Below, piece after piece: positions 34,500 to 45,400 of a stretch of DNA of 64,000 nucleotides (the first letter of the stretch is position 1; each line of letters opens with the position of its first letter). A model generated the notes under the pieces. It was not told where the DNA came from. It saw only the letters and a list, made by a program, of their open reading frames with translations, and made no database searches. The translations under genes were made by a program, and so were the position numbers. The stretch lies in the NCBI RefSeq assembly GCF_021730395.1, contig NC_069362.1, positions 64,187,501-64,251,500 on the forward strand, read 5' to 3'. This stretch comes from Mercenaria mercenaria. Taxonomy: Eukaryota > Mollusca > Bivalvia > Venerida > Veneridae.

Positions 34500-34735
34500 C
34501 TACACAGGCTAGATTGCTGAGCAAAATCAAAGGTAAGGCTCTAAGTAAAACCAAAAGCAAGGTCTGTAAAACTGTCTCGAAGCCAATAAATTCAGACTCT
34601 AGTTCAGAAGAAGAGACCAACAAAGTAGAGGCTTCAAGCAAAAATAGCAAAGTGCCAGAGAAGCATGTGTTTGAGCTTGATTTTAGTAGTGATAAGTCAA
34701 GTAGTGACAAGCTCAAAAAGGGAACTTGGACGTAA
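34500..34735 (+). other. Unrecognised Lys/Ser-rich open frame
   Basis: A 73-codon frame from 34514 (MLSKIKGKALSKTKSKVCKT...) with acidic serine-rich stretches (NSDSSSEEETNK). It looks more like biased protein sequence than random translation. The following ~170 bp also has protein-like composition. No family recognised; it could be part of a gene or of an old mobile element. No clear splice sites. Confidence 0.3.
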
Positions 34736-34902
34736 AACTTGATGAAGTATTACTTGGTTCTGTGAAATTGCTGCGAGGGAAGTTTGGGGCAAGTTATGAG
34801 TTTAAAATGACTGATTTTGTTGATAGAGATCCAAAGATCAGACCAGAAGATATAAAGTTTGAGATGAGAGAGGGTAAACTTAGGCTATTAAGTATTGATT
34901 AA

Positions 34903-35887
34903 TAGAAGAGTGTGGAAAGTGATTGGACTGTGATTATTAAAGGGAAAGGCAACGTTGTTCTAATGTTAATTTTGTCAGCTGGGATTTCTTAAATCATTTA
35001 AAGATGGCAACAAAAAACAAAATGGCGCATTTATTAAATTTTTAGATACACATTTGAATAGCATTTACTTATTTACTGTAAAATACTGGAAACAAAAATA
35101 TGTTTTACACCTTATACTCAAGAGACATAAGAAAATTAGTCTTTTAAAGGGTTATTTGCTAAATAAAGTATTCAGCAGTGTGTAAATGACGTCATAAACA
35201 CACTTAAATGGCTGCCTCCATTATCAGCCATTTTCTTAAATTTCAAACTGACATATCTTTTTCAATAGTTGTCAGATTTTAAAAACTCTTTCAGCGTTAT
35301 GAAAGGGTTGATGATGGCTTTCATATAAAATTTAAGTTATATTCAGGCTTTCCTTACCCTTTAACTGATACAGAAATAACATTTAAATTGAAAATTTAGA
35401 AGTAACCTTCTGGTAAAGGTAAACGTAATGGCGAGGCGCTTAAATTGGAGGCGTGGGTAATGTAGTGAAAACGCACTTTCTGGTATTAAGGTATTCTTGA
35501 GTTAGATAAGCATTTTTGTGTTAAAAACTGTATTTGTTTAAGTCGGCAAGATAACAAACAAGTACAAATAAGCTCATGTGAGCTTTTGAACCGTCTAATC
35601 GAAATCAAATGCATTTTTAGGTCTATAAGATTCAGGTATAGGAAAATGAGTGTATAAAATAAATGTGGGGAAATCCGCATGAGTCCGGCATATAAATAGA
35701 AGGTACCCAGTGTGCGTTGTCAGAACATCGGTTGCATTTGATGAGAGCAGATTGAAGAAAAATAATCAAATAAATGGTTAGAAATTATATACGATATCTG
35801 GAAATTCCTAGGACTTTGGACTAATTACTAAAAGCTTATAAATAAAAAATGTTAGGAGATCCTATGGAAGCACAGAATACAACCAAA
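34903..35887. other. Intergenic, nothing recognised
   Basis: AT-rich, between COX10 and WIPI2; no repeats or coding signal seen. Confidence 0.5.
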
Positions 35888-36005
35888 TGTAACAGGCTGA
35901 AAATACTTCAGCTCTGACCGGGAATCGAACCCGGGACCTCTCACACCTAAGGCGGACACTCTACCATGTTGCTATAAAAGCTAGCTCAATAGCAAGGAAG
36001 TATAA
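35888..36005 (-). repeat. LTR (split copy, major part)
   Basis: Continues at about 36853-36884 after the LINE. Contains tRNA-like Pol III promoter parts: B box GGTTCGATTCC (exact, 35921-35931 on minus), A box-like TAGCAACATGG (35964-35974) and a perfect T-arm CCGGG TTCGATT CCCGG. Confidence 0.75.
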
Positions 36006-36852
36006 CTTTAAGGCTTTACACAACCAGTCCCCTGCCTATATTAGGGATACGATAGAAGTGTATAAACCGGTCAGAAACCTAAGATCACAAGACACACTGT
36101 CACTGGTTATGCCAAAAACTAAAACCATGATGTATGGCAATCGATGCTTTTCTTGCACTGCTCCGAAGCTTTGGAACTCCCTTCCCGTCAAGATCAGGGA
36201 AGCTGACACGCTAGCTGCTTTCAAAAGCCTGTTAAAAACCCACTTCTTTGTACAATATTTTGTTAACTGACCAATACATTGATGCTTTTTTTCTTCTTCT
36301 TCTTCATAAATCTGCGTAGAACAGTATTTTATCCTAGGGTAACCTAAATACTTTTAAATATGTATTTATGTTTGTCTTGTTTAATCTATACGTTTTACAT
36401 TTATGAATTTTGTTAATGTGGAATGCATTATTTTTGTATGTGTATTTGTTAGTATTTTTGCAATTTTTCTGTGAAGTACTTTTGAACGTGTTTGTTTGTT
36501 TGTTTGTTTTGGGTTTAACGCCGTTTTTCAACAGTATTTCAGTCATGTAACGGCGGGCAGTTAACCTAACCAGTGTTCCTGGATTCTGTACCAGTACAAA
36601 CCTGTTCTCCGCAAGTAACTACCAACTTCCCCACATAAAGCAGAGGTGGAGGACTAATGATTTCAGACACAATGTCGTTTATCAAATAGTCACGGAGAAC
36701 ATACGCCCCGCCCGAGGATCGAACTCACGACCCCGCGATCCGTAGATCAACGCTCTTACCTACTGAGCTAAGCGGGCGGGCTACTTTTGAACGTGTACAC
36801 GTGCATGAAAAAAGTGCTATATAAATGTGGTATAATAATAATAATAATAATA
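36006..36852 (+). mobile_element. LINE 3' fragment (RT C-terminus and 3' UTR)
   Basis: Encodes about 87 residues ending in CTAPKLWNSLPVKIREADTL, cut here, and AAFKSLLKTHFF, the typical C-terminus of Jockey/CR1-group non-LTR ORF2 proteins, with a stop at 36268-36270. A 3' UTR with an (AAT)n tail follows (about 36833-36855). It is 5' truncated, sits inside a TRIM LTR, and is itself split by a SINE. Confidence 0.85.
36492..36781 (-). mobile_element. tRNA-derived SINE, full length, with 15 bp target duplication
   Basis: Minus strand: a tRNA-like head (TTAGCTCAGTAGGTAAGAGC A-box region, GAGTTCGATCCTCGGGC B-box region), a conserved body, and the tail GGCGTTAAACCCAAAACAAA then (CAAA)n. Flanked by identical TACTTTTGAACGTGT at 36477-36491 and 36782-36796. 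Resembles the V-SINE/RUDI-type SINEs of molluscs; the family name is from memory. Confidence 0.9.
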
Positions 36853-36998
36853 ATAAGTGCACACTTATACATTACCCTACTACATACACCCCCTCCATTT
36901 TAGAATTCGTCCTCGAATTCCAGGAGTTTGAAGTTCTGTGGAACGTTCCGAGGTGTCCATTCATATCTACTCGTGAGTTATTTACGTTGGGCGCCAAA

Positions 36999-37144
36999 TG
37001 TAACAGGCTGAAAATACTTCAGCTCTAACCGGGAATTGAACCCGGGACCTCTCACACCTAAGGCGGACACTCTACCACGTCGCTATAAAAGCTAGCTCAA
37101 TAGCAAGGATGTATAAGTGCACCCTTATACTCTACCCTACTACA
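36999..37144 (-). repeat. LTR (uninterrupted copy)
   Basis: 146 bp, TG..CA bounded, with the same tRNA-like segment as the split copy. Confidence 0.75.
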
Positions 37145-38285
37145 CAAACAAAATAATACTCGGTTTGACTGAGTCTGTTCATGAGAGGTAATGAAATATG
37201 CAACACCCCTCACGCCCCCTAGCACCGGCTATATCAGATTACCTCAGAGTAGCGGCGTATGCCCTGAGTTGCAGGTTCCTTTAACATCCCAGAGAATCAG
37301 GGTTAGCTCGAAGTTGCGGGTTTAGTCGAATTGGGTCCGGGTCTCAGGTTCCATACATTCATACATAAAGAGTTATAGGCAAGTTTGTGACTAAACGTAC
37401 ATAGAGTACATACACCAAGGTCTGAGGCAGGGTAGAGACTATGTCGTAGTGTATACTGCATACAGTAAAATCTGTAAAGTGATCATTTGCACAAGATAGA
37501 TTGAAGCTATATAGTCTCAGACAGAGTTGAATCCTTATTAAGAAGATACCAAACATAGATATTTTAGTGATAATTAAGGGACAAGAAAGTTCATTCGAAA
37601 CAAGTTGAAACATTGAAATCAGTTACAAATTCAGATTAACAATATAATTGTATATTAATTTGTTGTATATTAATTTGTTCATACATTTCCCAATCATTTT
37701 ACAATCATTTGTGAACAATCATTAAGCAAGGTAGCTTGAAAAAAATTATATATACATTTTAGATCTTTAGTTAATAAGCTAGATAGCTGGAGGAAAATTT
37801 ATATTGATAGTTTGTTACTTTAGTGTGTTTGAGACGATAATTGGTGTACCAGGCTCGGGTGGAAACGTTACAATATCAATGGACAATCAATTAAAACTTG
37901 ACCTAATAAAAGATTTAAAAATGATTAGTCTTGTATTCTCATTGAGAAACTTGCCCAAACTTTGTAAGATGTTAAGTTGTTTGACTGCCTTTTTACATAA
38001 GTTTGTAATACGACAGTCAAAATTAAGCTAGAAATCTAGAATGACTCCTAATGATTTAACTCATATTCTTATGTTATGTCATTAAATTTTACTGATTTTG
38101 AAAGACCTGACAGCTTTATTGGTTTTATTACCAATATAGAAAGACTGAAACTTCTCATCTGGTTATAACCGATCTAAGTCTATAATGTCCTGGGACAAAT
38201 TCTAGTTCTAGTTCTAGTTGGTACTCCCAAACAATCAGTTAAGATTATGACTGGAAGGCGCTTGTCAGGGAAAGAGTGTTAATCT
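37145..38285. other. Intergenic, nothing recognised
   Basis: Frame 37804-38031 begins protein-like (GVPGSGGNVTISMDNQLKLD) but matches nothing I know. It may belong to the adjacent LINE debris or be chance. Confidence 0.4.
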
Positions 38286-39130
38286 ATAAAGGTTAGGTGC
38301 AAAGGTTAAAAGATAAAGATAGAAATAGAGTGTTTGACTTGTCAATGGGATCCGTGTAAGTGATTACATCAGACTTTAAGGGTGAAACTCCACAATTTTC
38401 AGTTTTAGTATGCTTGACAAAGCCATAAAATTTCTTATTACGGCCTGGCTGTGAATCTCCTTCAAAAATGACAGATTCCAAGAATGACCAGTAAGAATTG
38501 CGAATTTGTTTTTGTGTGGCAGCTTTAATAAACTTAAGTTGAGAAAGTAACCTGGGGTCAATATTACTTCTATTTTTCATTTTGGGATACAGTTTGTCTC
38601 GTCGTCTTATGAGTCTTATAATTTGTGGGGTGATCCAGGGAAAGTCTTGTCTGGCTTTAGTACATTAAACTGGTCAGAATTGAAATTTTTACTAAACTTT
38701 CTTAGTTCTTGTTATAGTTTTGACCAGTTTGCTTTCTTATAACAGAAATTTTTCCTTTTAGTTTGGAAGGGACGGCCTCTTTTCAACTAAATATCTTAAA
38801 AAACAATATCATGATCTGAATTTGCCAGACTTAGTAGCGTTTTAACATTTTGAATGTTGATGGCATATTTGTAAAAAATAGCTTCAACACATTTTGTTTT
38901 CTGGTTGGGGTTTTTACTACTTGTTCTAAATTCATATTAACCATGTTTTCTAGAAAGTTGGTATATATACCTTTATATGTTTGCAGGTTGATTTTTTTTA
39001 TTATTGTTTTACACCTTATATCCAGTTGAGTTAGGTCCTTTACTGTAAATACGTATTGTACATATCTAATATTTCAATAACTTAGGTGCCTGTATTTAAA
39101 ACCAATGACCATTTTAGTCTGTTCCCGGAG
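38286..39130 (-). mobile_element. LINE fragment (endonuclease end / linker)
   Basis: Minus-strand translation gives DFPWITPQIIRLIRRRDKLY, then KAATQKQIRNSYWSFLES and KKFYGFVKHTKTENCGVSPL. This is the region between endonuclease and reverse transcriptase in non-LTR ORF2 proteins (W.T..I......RDKLY, ..FW.YVK..R). Upstream, translations resemble the endonuclease C-terminus with frame changes. Broken; it ends about 220 bp before the WIPI2 ATG. Confidence 0.75.
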
Positions 39131-39346
39131 TTGGCCTGTTCCTTCTCGCTTCATATTTTCTTTGGGTTTATTTAGATTTCCGAGATAGTGCGATTTGTAA
39201 CCAATGGAATTTGAGGAAATTAGGTTATTGCACAAAATGTCAGAAGTAGTAAACAGAAGTTGAACAAAGATAAAAATGCGTAATAAGTGTTCGTGACAAT
39301 CACGGATTACTTATATAGTGGCGTGGCTAAAGGTCTGACTGGACTC

Positions 39347-39417
39347 ATGAACCTTGCAGGTCAAGCGGGGGACGAACAGTCCGACCTTTTGTTCGTCAAT
39401 TTTAATCAGGACTGCAC
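39347..39417 (+). CDS. WIPI2: WIPI2 exon 1
   Basis: [20 protein letters not shown] then QDC and a split Thr codon; donor GTAAGA. Matches the human start MNLASQSGE...LLFANFNQDNT. Confidence 0.93.
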
Positions 39418-42400
39418 GTAAGATAATTTTATTTTATTGTGATTATTATTTTCTGTTTTAACTTAAATGATTTTGGTTTTACTTTCGATTTTATATTTGA
39501 TCATATTTGATATATTTCAGATCTCTAGCTGTAGGAAAGAAGACTGGATATAGATTGTTTTCACTGAGTTCAGTGGAGAAGCTTGACCAGATATACGACA
39601 GTAATGGTAAAAAAAAGGGTTGTGTTCTTTTATATAAGATACTAGTCCAAATAATTTGACGTCAAAACCAGTAAATACCTTTTCTGTGGTGAAAATGGAT
39701 TTAAGTAAATGCACTATCAGTCCTTAAACGATGAGATCATAAAACGAAATAAAACTGTTCAAATCATTTTATGGTTTAAACATAACGGTTAAACACGTTA
39801 AAACGTAAACTCAATGTTTCATTTGGCTACCTCACTGTTTTTACATGTCCGCCATTACACTCTTCCAAAACGGTACAGCTGACATTTTGGTTATCTATCA
39901 CTAACATGAAGCGGAGCCTCTTAAAATATTTGTGTAAATTTAAGGATGCGTTGTTTTAAAACAGTGACAAACTCGTTTTTGACATTTTATTTACATAAAA
40001 CATCAATTGAAGGAAGAACAATGAAGATATTCGTCTTACAGCAGTCTTATAATTTCACCTTATATTTTGTTTTTTAAATGTTAAAATATACATTTAAAAA
40101 TCGCCGCATAGGATCACAGAAAAGGTCCTTCCTGTGTTGTATGTGAAGGAGAGATATTGACATGTGCAAAAATTATCACAATATCACGACTTGCATACAG
40201 TTAGTTATATACATTAATAGTCCTATGAAATAATCTTCCACCTGACATTTCCTTCCTTCCCCCTTCCAACCCTTGAGCAGTTCAATGCCACTATTTGCAA
40301 CATAGTTACATTGAACATACTTCTCCATAACCTTGCTCTTTATCCCTGTTTTTTATCTTTTAAACATTTATAAGAAATTTTTCTTTCCTTTTTTTGCCCA
40401 ATTTTCTTTTATTTTCTACTAACAATCTTTGTGGCTTTACCTGCATGAAAATGTATACGTCCCTGTAAAGGCAAGATAGATAGGAAGTGTCTAGCCACCT
40501 GGTAACTGGACGCCTAGCCTGTGTTCTAGCTGTCAGGTAACCGGACACCTAGCTTGATCTCGGTGGGTAATTGATTTGTTCATGAATTTAATAGGTATGT
40601 TTCAATGAAATAATTATATTGCTAGGACATTTACATCAGAATTTAAGTTGCTTAACTCTATCAGATTCTGATCAATATTTGTTAAATAGATAAAGTTACT
40701 GTCCCTGTTTAGATGCATTCCAGTGTTGTTGTTGTTGTTGTGCAGTAGATATGCCGAGGCAAAATACATACAAACAGAAGTTTGTCAAAAACATGGCCAC
40801 CAGAGACAGTAGTGGCTCTTTTCTTATAATTTGTATGTAGTATTTCCTGTATGCATATAATCCACTTCAAAAATCATCTTGTTCTAAAAACAAAAACAAT
40901 GGCCCAAATTCAAAATAATTTCACAGATATTTTCCATGTATGACCCACCATCAAAATTTTACAAGCAATCTATGAAACTCGAGTGATCTAGAGTCATCAT
41001 GGCCCTCTTGTTTAATCATACAGTGTGAAGTTGGGAGGGTATTGCCTACTGCCCTTGGAGGTGTACACCAAGATTTTGTGAGGAACATGTAATTGTTTGC
41101 CAATCCTTAATTTTAATATACTTCCACTTGTTAGGGGAGTCAAGTAATTGCTTTAGTAGTTTGTTTCTATTTTAAGAATGATTTAAATTGACCATGGGGT
41201 CATTCTTAATCCAGTAATTTACCAGCAAAAAAAGAAGTTGTATTGACAATATATATTCATAACCGTATTTATTTTGTAGCTTGTGAAGATATAAGCATCG
41301 TGGAGAGGCTGTTCTCCAGCAGTCTTGTTGCCATTGTTAGTCTTTCATCACCACGGAAACTCAAAGTCTGCCATTTCAAGAAGGGGACAGAAATATGCAA
41401 CTACAGTTACTCCAACTCAATACTGGCAGTAAAATTAAACAGACAGGTATAGTGAGGAAAATATTCATTTTTATGAAGAAAACTATATACTGCAAAATCA
41501 GTTAATTTTTTGAGCAATTTTTGGGGGATGTGAAGTTGTGGATTTCAACCTTGTTCAAAATGAGTTGAATACACACCATTTGCATGCCTGTGGCACAATT
41601 TAAGCTCTGCCTACTTGGTTATTTGTGAGATTTTTGCGTGAAGTGTGGAAGCGAATTAAATTATCTGTTACACCAGACACAATTGTATTTTGCCAATTGT
41701 CGACGCAGTTATGCCTGATAAGTTGGGTTTAATTGTCAACATACGAATGCAGAAAAAATGATAACAACTCGTAAGCTGTTTGTTTATAAATATTAACTAC
41801 AAGAAAATGACTGGTTGCGGACTGACTTTCATCAGTTAATTCATATTTTCCATTGCTTTTTATTTTTATCTGGGTGCAATACTGTTCATGCCAAATTGGT
41901 GACTTGGTGTTAATAATAAATCCTTTTATGTTAAATATCTTCATATAACCTATAGCACACCAAAAATTTAAGAATTTGGAAGATGAGACTTGGAGCATCA
42001 GTTGGAATTTTTGAATGCAACTTCTTTTTCAGAAAGTTGGAATGAAACAATAATCATTGTATGGGAAATGGTGTAACTAATAAAATGAATCTTCACATCA
42101 GTGGTTCTCTGTTAAGTCTCCCCACATCTCCCTAAATCAGCTTGAGGGAATAAATGACTTCTCCCAAAAAGTTGGACCTAGCATGAGCCCTGAGAAACAA
42201 TCCTTTTGTAGAAATGTATAATTATACAATGTAAGTACATTATTGTTGACTGATTTCAGAGATTGGTTGTATGTCTAGAGGAGAGTTTGTATATTCACAA
42301 CATCAGAGATATGAAAGTTCTACACACTATACGTGATACCCCACCTAACCCACAAGGCTTGTGTGCTCTCTCCATAAACAATGATAACTGTTTCCTAGCT

Positions 42401-45400
42401 TATCCTGGTAGCAATCAGATCGGAGAAGTTCAAATATTTGATACCATAAACCTGGTAAGTGCTAGTTACCATAAAATCAATAGAAATAGCTGTACAAAAG
42501 TTGATCTTACAGCGGGAATACAATTCGGTCAGATATATGAAACTCGACATACTTATATTTCTCTTTTTGACACTTTCCAGTAATATTGGAAATAACTCTC
42601 TCTGCAGCTGTTTATTTGTGGACAAAATAAATTAATTAAGCGTAAATTTGCACATAATGTGTCAGGGTGTTTTACACTGAATTAAACAATGATTTTGCTT
42701 GTGGATCATGATGAAACTTTTTACAAATGGTCCTGGCAGGTGTTTCTTATGTTTGGCAACTTTAGATGATAAAGCTATTTAGGTTGTACACAAAGTCAAA
42801 TTTTAGATTTTTTAAGAATGTGAAGCATTTTAACTAATGCTGATAATGTTCGTAGAGATCATTCCTTGTGTAATGGTCAGACAATATCATTGTTTTAATT
42901 TCTGTGTCTTAAAATGTATGCTACTTTCAATGAAAGAGGAAAGAATGTGAAAACAAAACTGTAAATATAAGGATCAGGGTTTCAAGTTTTCAGCTTGATG
43001 TGTTTTATGCACAGCCTGAAATTTGTTTTAATGCTATTTTTAGTTTTGTGTTTTATAATGCTATTGTGTAACTCTGTGTGTATATTTCAGTGTGCTGTAA
43101 ATGTATGTATATTTCAGTGTCCTGTTACTTTGTACAGTGCATTCCCGGTGCTACAAATTGCAATTTAATGAAATACCGATATACTACGAAAAGGTGGCCT
43201 GGTCCCAGCTGCTTTCTTCCTATTTCTATGTTACGAAGTCGCGGTTTTACGAAAATGCAATTTTACGAAAAATGGGCTCCTAAGAATAAATTGTTACGCC
43301 CTTACAGACTGTTTTCAGCTTGTTTGAAATGCAATTTTATGAATACCTGTATCAGCTAAGTTTTCACACCTTCCATTCTGTCAAGATGAAGCGTGAAAAA
43401 TGCTTTAGAGTAGAAAGTGTCACTATCCATTAACTGGGCATAAACAGTTATTAAAGTGTGAAAACTGACAAATTAGATTCTAAATGCGAAACACATGCAC
43501 TGTACACTATGATACAAGTTATTTGTCATTAGAGTGATTGATCTTTTCTTCTATAAATATTGGATTGGATGGCACACCAGTCACTCTTGGTTCGATTTCT
43601 ACACATCTCATAAATCACTGCATAAAGAAGATGAGAATAGATATTATAGCCCTGATCGTATTTAAATTGTCGTATTATTATCGCGAGCAATTCAGTGAAG
43701 GGTCCAGGTCCCCTGGAAGGATAGCTGAATTGGAATAGGCAATTTATGCGTTCCTTGCAATCCGGCATAGGGCCTGGGTCAGCCTGGAGGATAACTGGTT
43801 AGGAATGGCAGCGACAGGGAAGATGGAGTTAAGAGGAAGGTGCAGACTATTGAGTTTCAGTACATATAAATCTGGTATACTTGTACTCCAATACGAAAAT
43901 CGCATGTGTAAATATCACAGTGTGTAGATATTTCAGTTGGGTAGTTGATATGAAGTAAAGACATAATTTCCTATAATACATTTGAACAAAAATGCGATAT
44001 TACGAAAAAAACGACCAGTGCCTTGGCTTTTTGTAGGACTGCAATTGTACTGTATGTATGTCTCAGCATGCTGTAATTATTTATGTATATTTCTGTGTCC
44101 TGTTGCTATGTATGTATGTTACAGTGTCTTGTTACTATGTAAGTATATTTCAGCATGCTGTATTTATGAATGTATATTTCAGCATGCTGTAATTATGTAT
44201 GTATATTTCTGTGTCCTGTTACTATGTATGTATGTCGCAGTGTCTTGTTTCTATGTAAGTATATTTCAGCATGCTGTATTTATGAATGTATATTTCAGCA
44301 TGCTGTAATTATGTATGTATATTTCTGTGTCCTGTTACTATGTATGTATGTTACAGTGTCCTGTTACTATGTATGTATATTTCTGTGTCCTGTTACTATG
44401 TATGTATGTTACAGTGTCCTGTTACTATGTATGTATATTTTTGTGTCCTGTTACTATGTATGTATATTTCTGTGTCCTGTTACTATGTATGTATGTTACA
44501 GTGTCCTGTTACTATGTATGTATATTTCTGTGTCCTGTTACTATGTATGTATGTTACAGTGTCCTGTTACTGTATATGTATGTTACAGTGTCCTGTCACT
44601 ATGTATGTTTGTTACAGTGTCCTGTTACTGTGTATGTATATTTCTGTGTCCTGTTACTATGTATGTATGTTACAGTGTCTTGTTACTATATATGTATATT
44701 TCTGTGTCCAGTCACTATGTATGTATGTTACAGTGTCCTGTTACTATGTATGTATATTTCAGCATACTTTAATCATGTATGTATATTTCAGAATGCTGTA
44801 ATTATATATGTGTATTTCAGCGTGCTGTAACTATGATACCAGCTCATGATAACCCTCTAGCAGCCATAACCTTCAACGCTCAAGGAACAAAAATAGCAAC
44901 TGCTTCAGAAAAAGTAAGATCCAGTCAATATTACAGTGTAATTTATTAGTGTTATTAAGAATTAGACACTTTTAAGCGTTAATCATGGAAGGTTGGTGGT
45001 ATTACCCAGGTGCTGTCAATTAAAGGTCTGTGGTATTACCCAGGTGTTCTCAGTGGAAGGTTGGTGGTATTACCCAGGTGTCTCAACGGAAGGTCGATGG
45101 TATTATCCAGGTGCTCTCAATGGAAGGTTGATGGTATTACCCAAGTGCTCTCAATAGAAGGTCCGTGGTATTACCCTGATGCTGTCATGTGCCTGAAATA
45201 ATATCAGAAAGATGACCTTGGGTCTTCTGTGATTTTTTTCTTAATGTGTGGTACACAGAAGAATCAGCATACTTTATAGGCAATTTACATAACATCATAT
45301 GGCTGCTCCCACGTAAAGGTTCTGGCATGTATTATTCCAAAGTTGTGGAGTTATTTTGCTGACCAAAGTGCGAGTGCAGTGATAGACTACCTAAGCAACC

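Larger units (their letters stand above)
35888..37144 (-). mobile_element. TRIM-like miniature LTR element, fossil, with nested insertions
   Basis: Two LTRs, each starting TGTAACAGGC and ending CCTACTACA as written on the plus strand, flank only 114 bp (36885-36998). Read on the minus strand, the internal part starts with a primer-binding-like TGGCGCCCAACG and ends with a purine-rich tract (AAAATGGAGGGGG). That gives the order LTR, PBS, PPT, LTR with no coding region, the definition of a TRIM. The intact LTR is 36999-37144 (146 bp). The other (35888 to 36884) is split by a LINE fragment. The LTRs are still close in sequence, so the element is probably not very old. No autonomous partner is in the window. 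Confidence 0.75.

Noticed and set aside
34500-34902. Named gag- or host-gene identity for the Lys/Ser-rich frame
   Set aside because: Composition is protein-like but no motif ties it to any family; left unnamed.
35888-37144. Two independent tRNA-derived SINEs instead of a TRIM
   Set aside because: TG..CA ends, a PBS-like and a purine tract in the right order and place, and equal LTR boundaries fit a TRIM better; residual doubt is noted in the finding.
43982-44830. Long overlapping Cys/Tyr-rich frames (108-200 codons) in three plus frames
   Set aside because: They are translations of the 29 bp array. A repeat of that length without stops opens all three frames, and no start, composition or similarity supports a protein.
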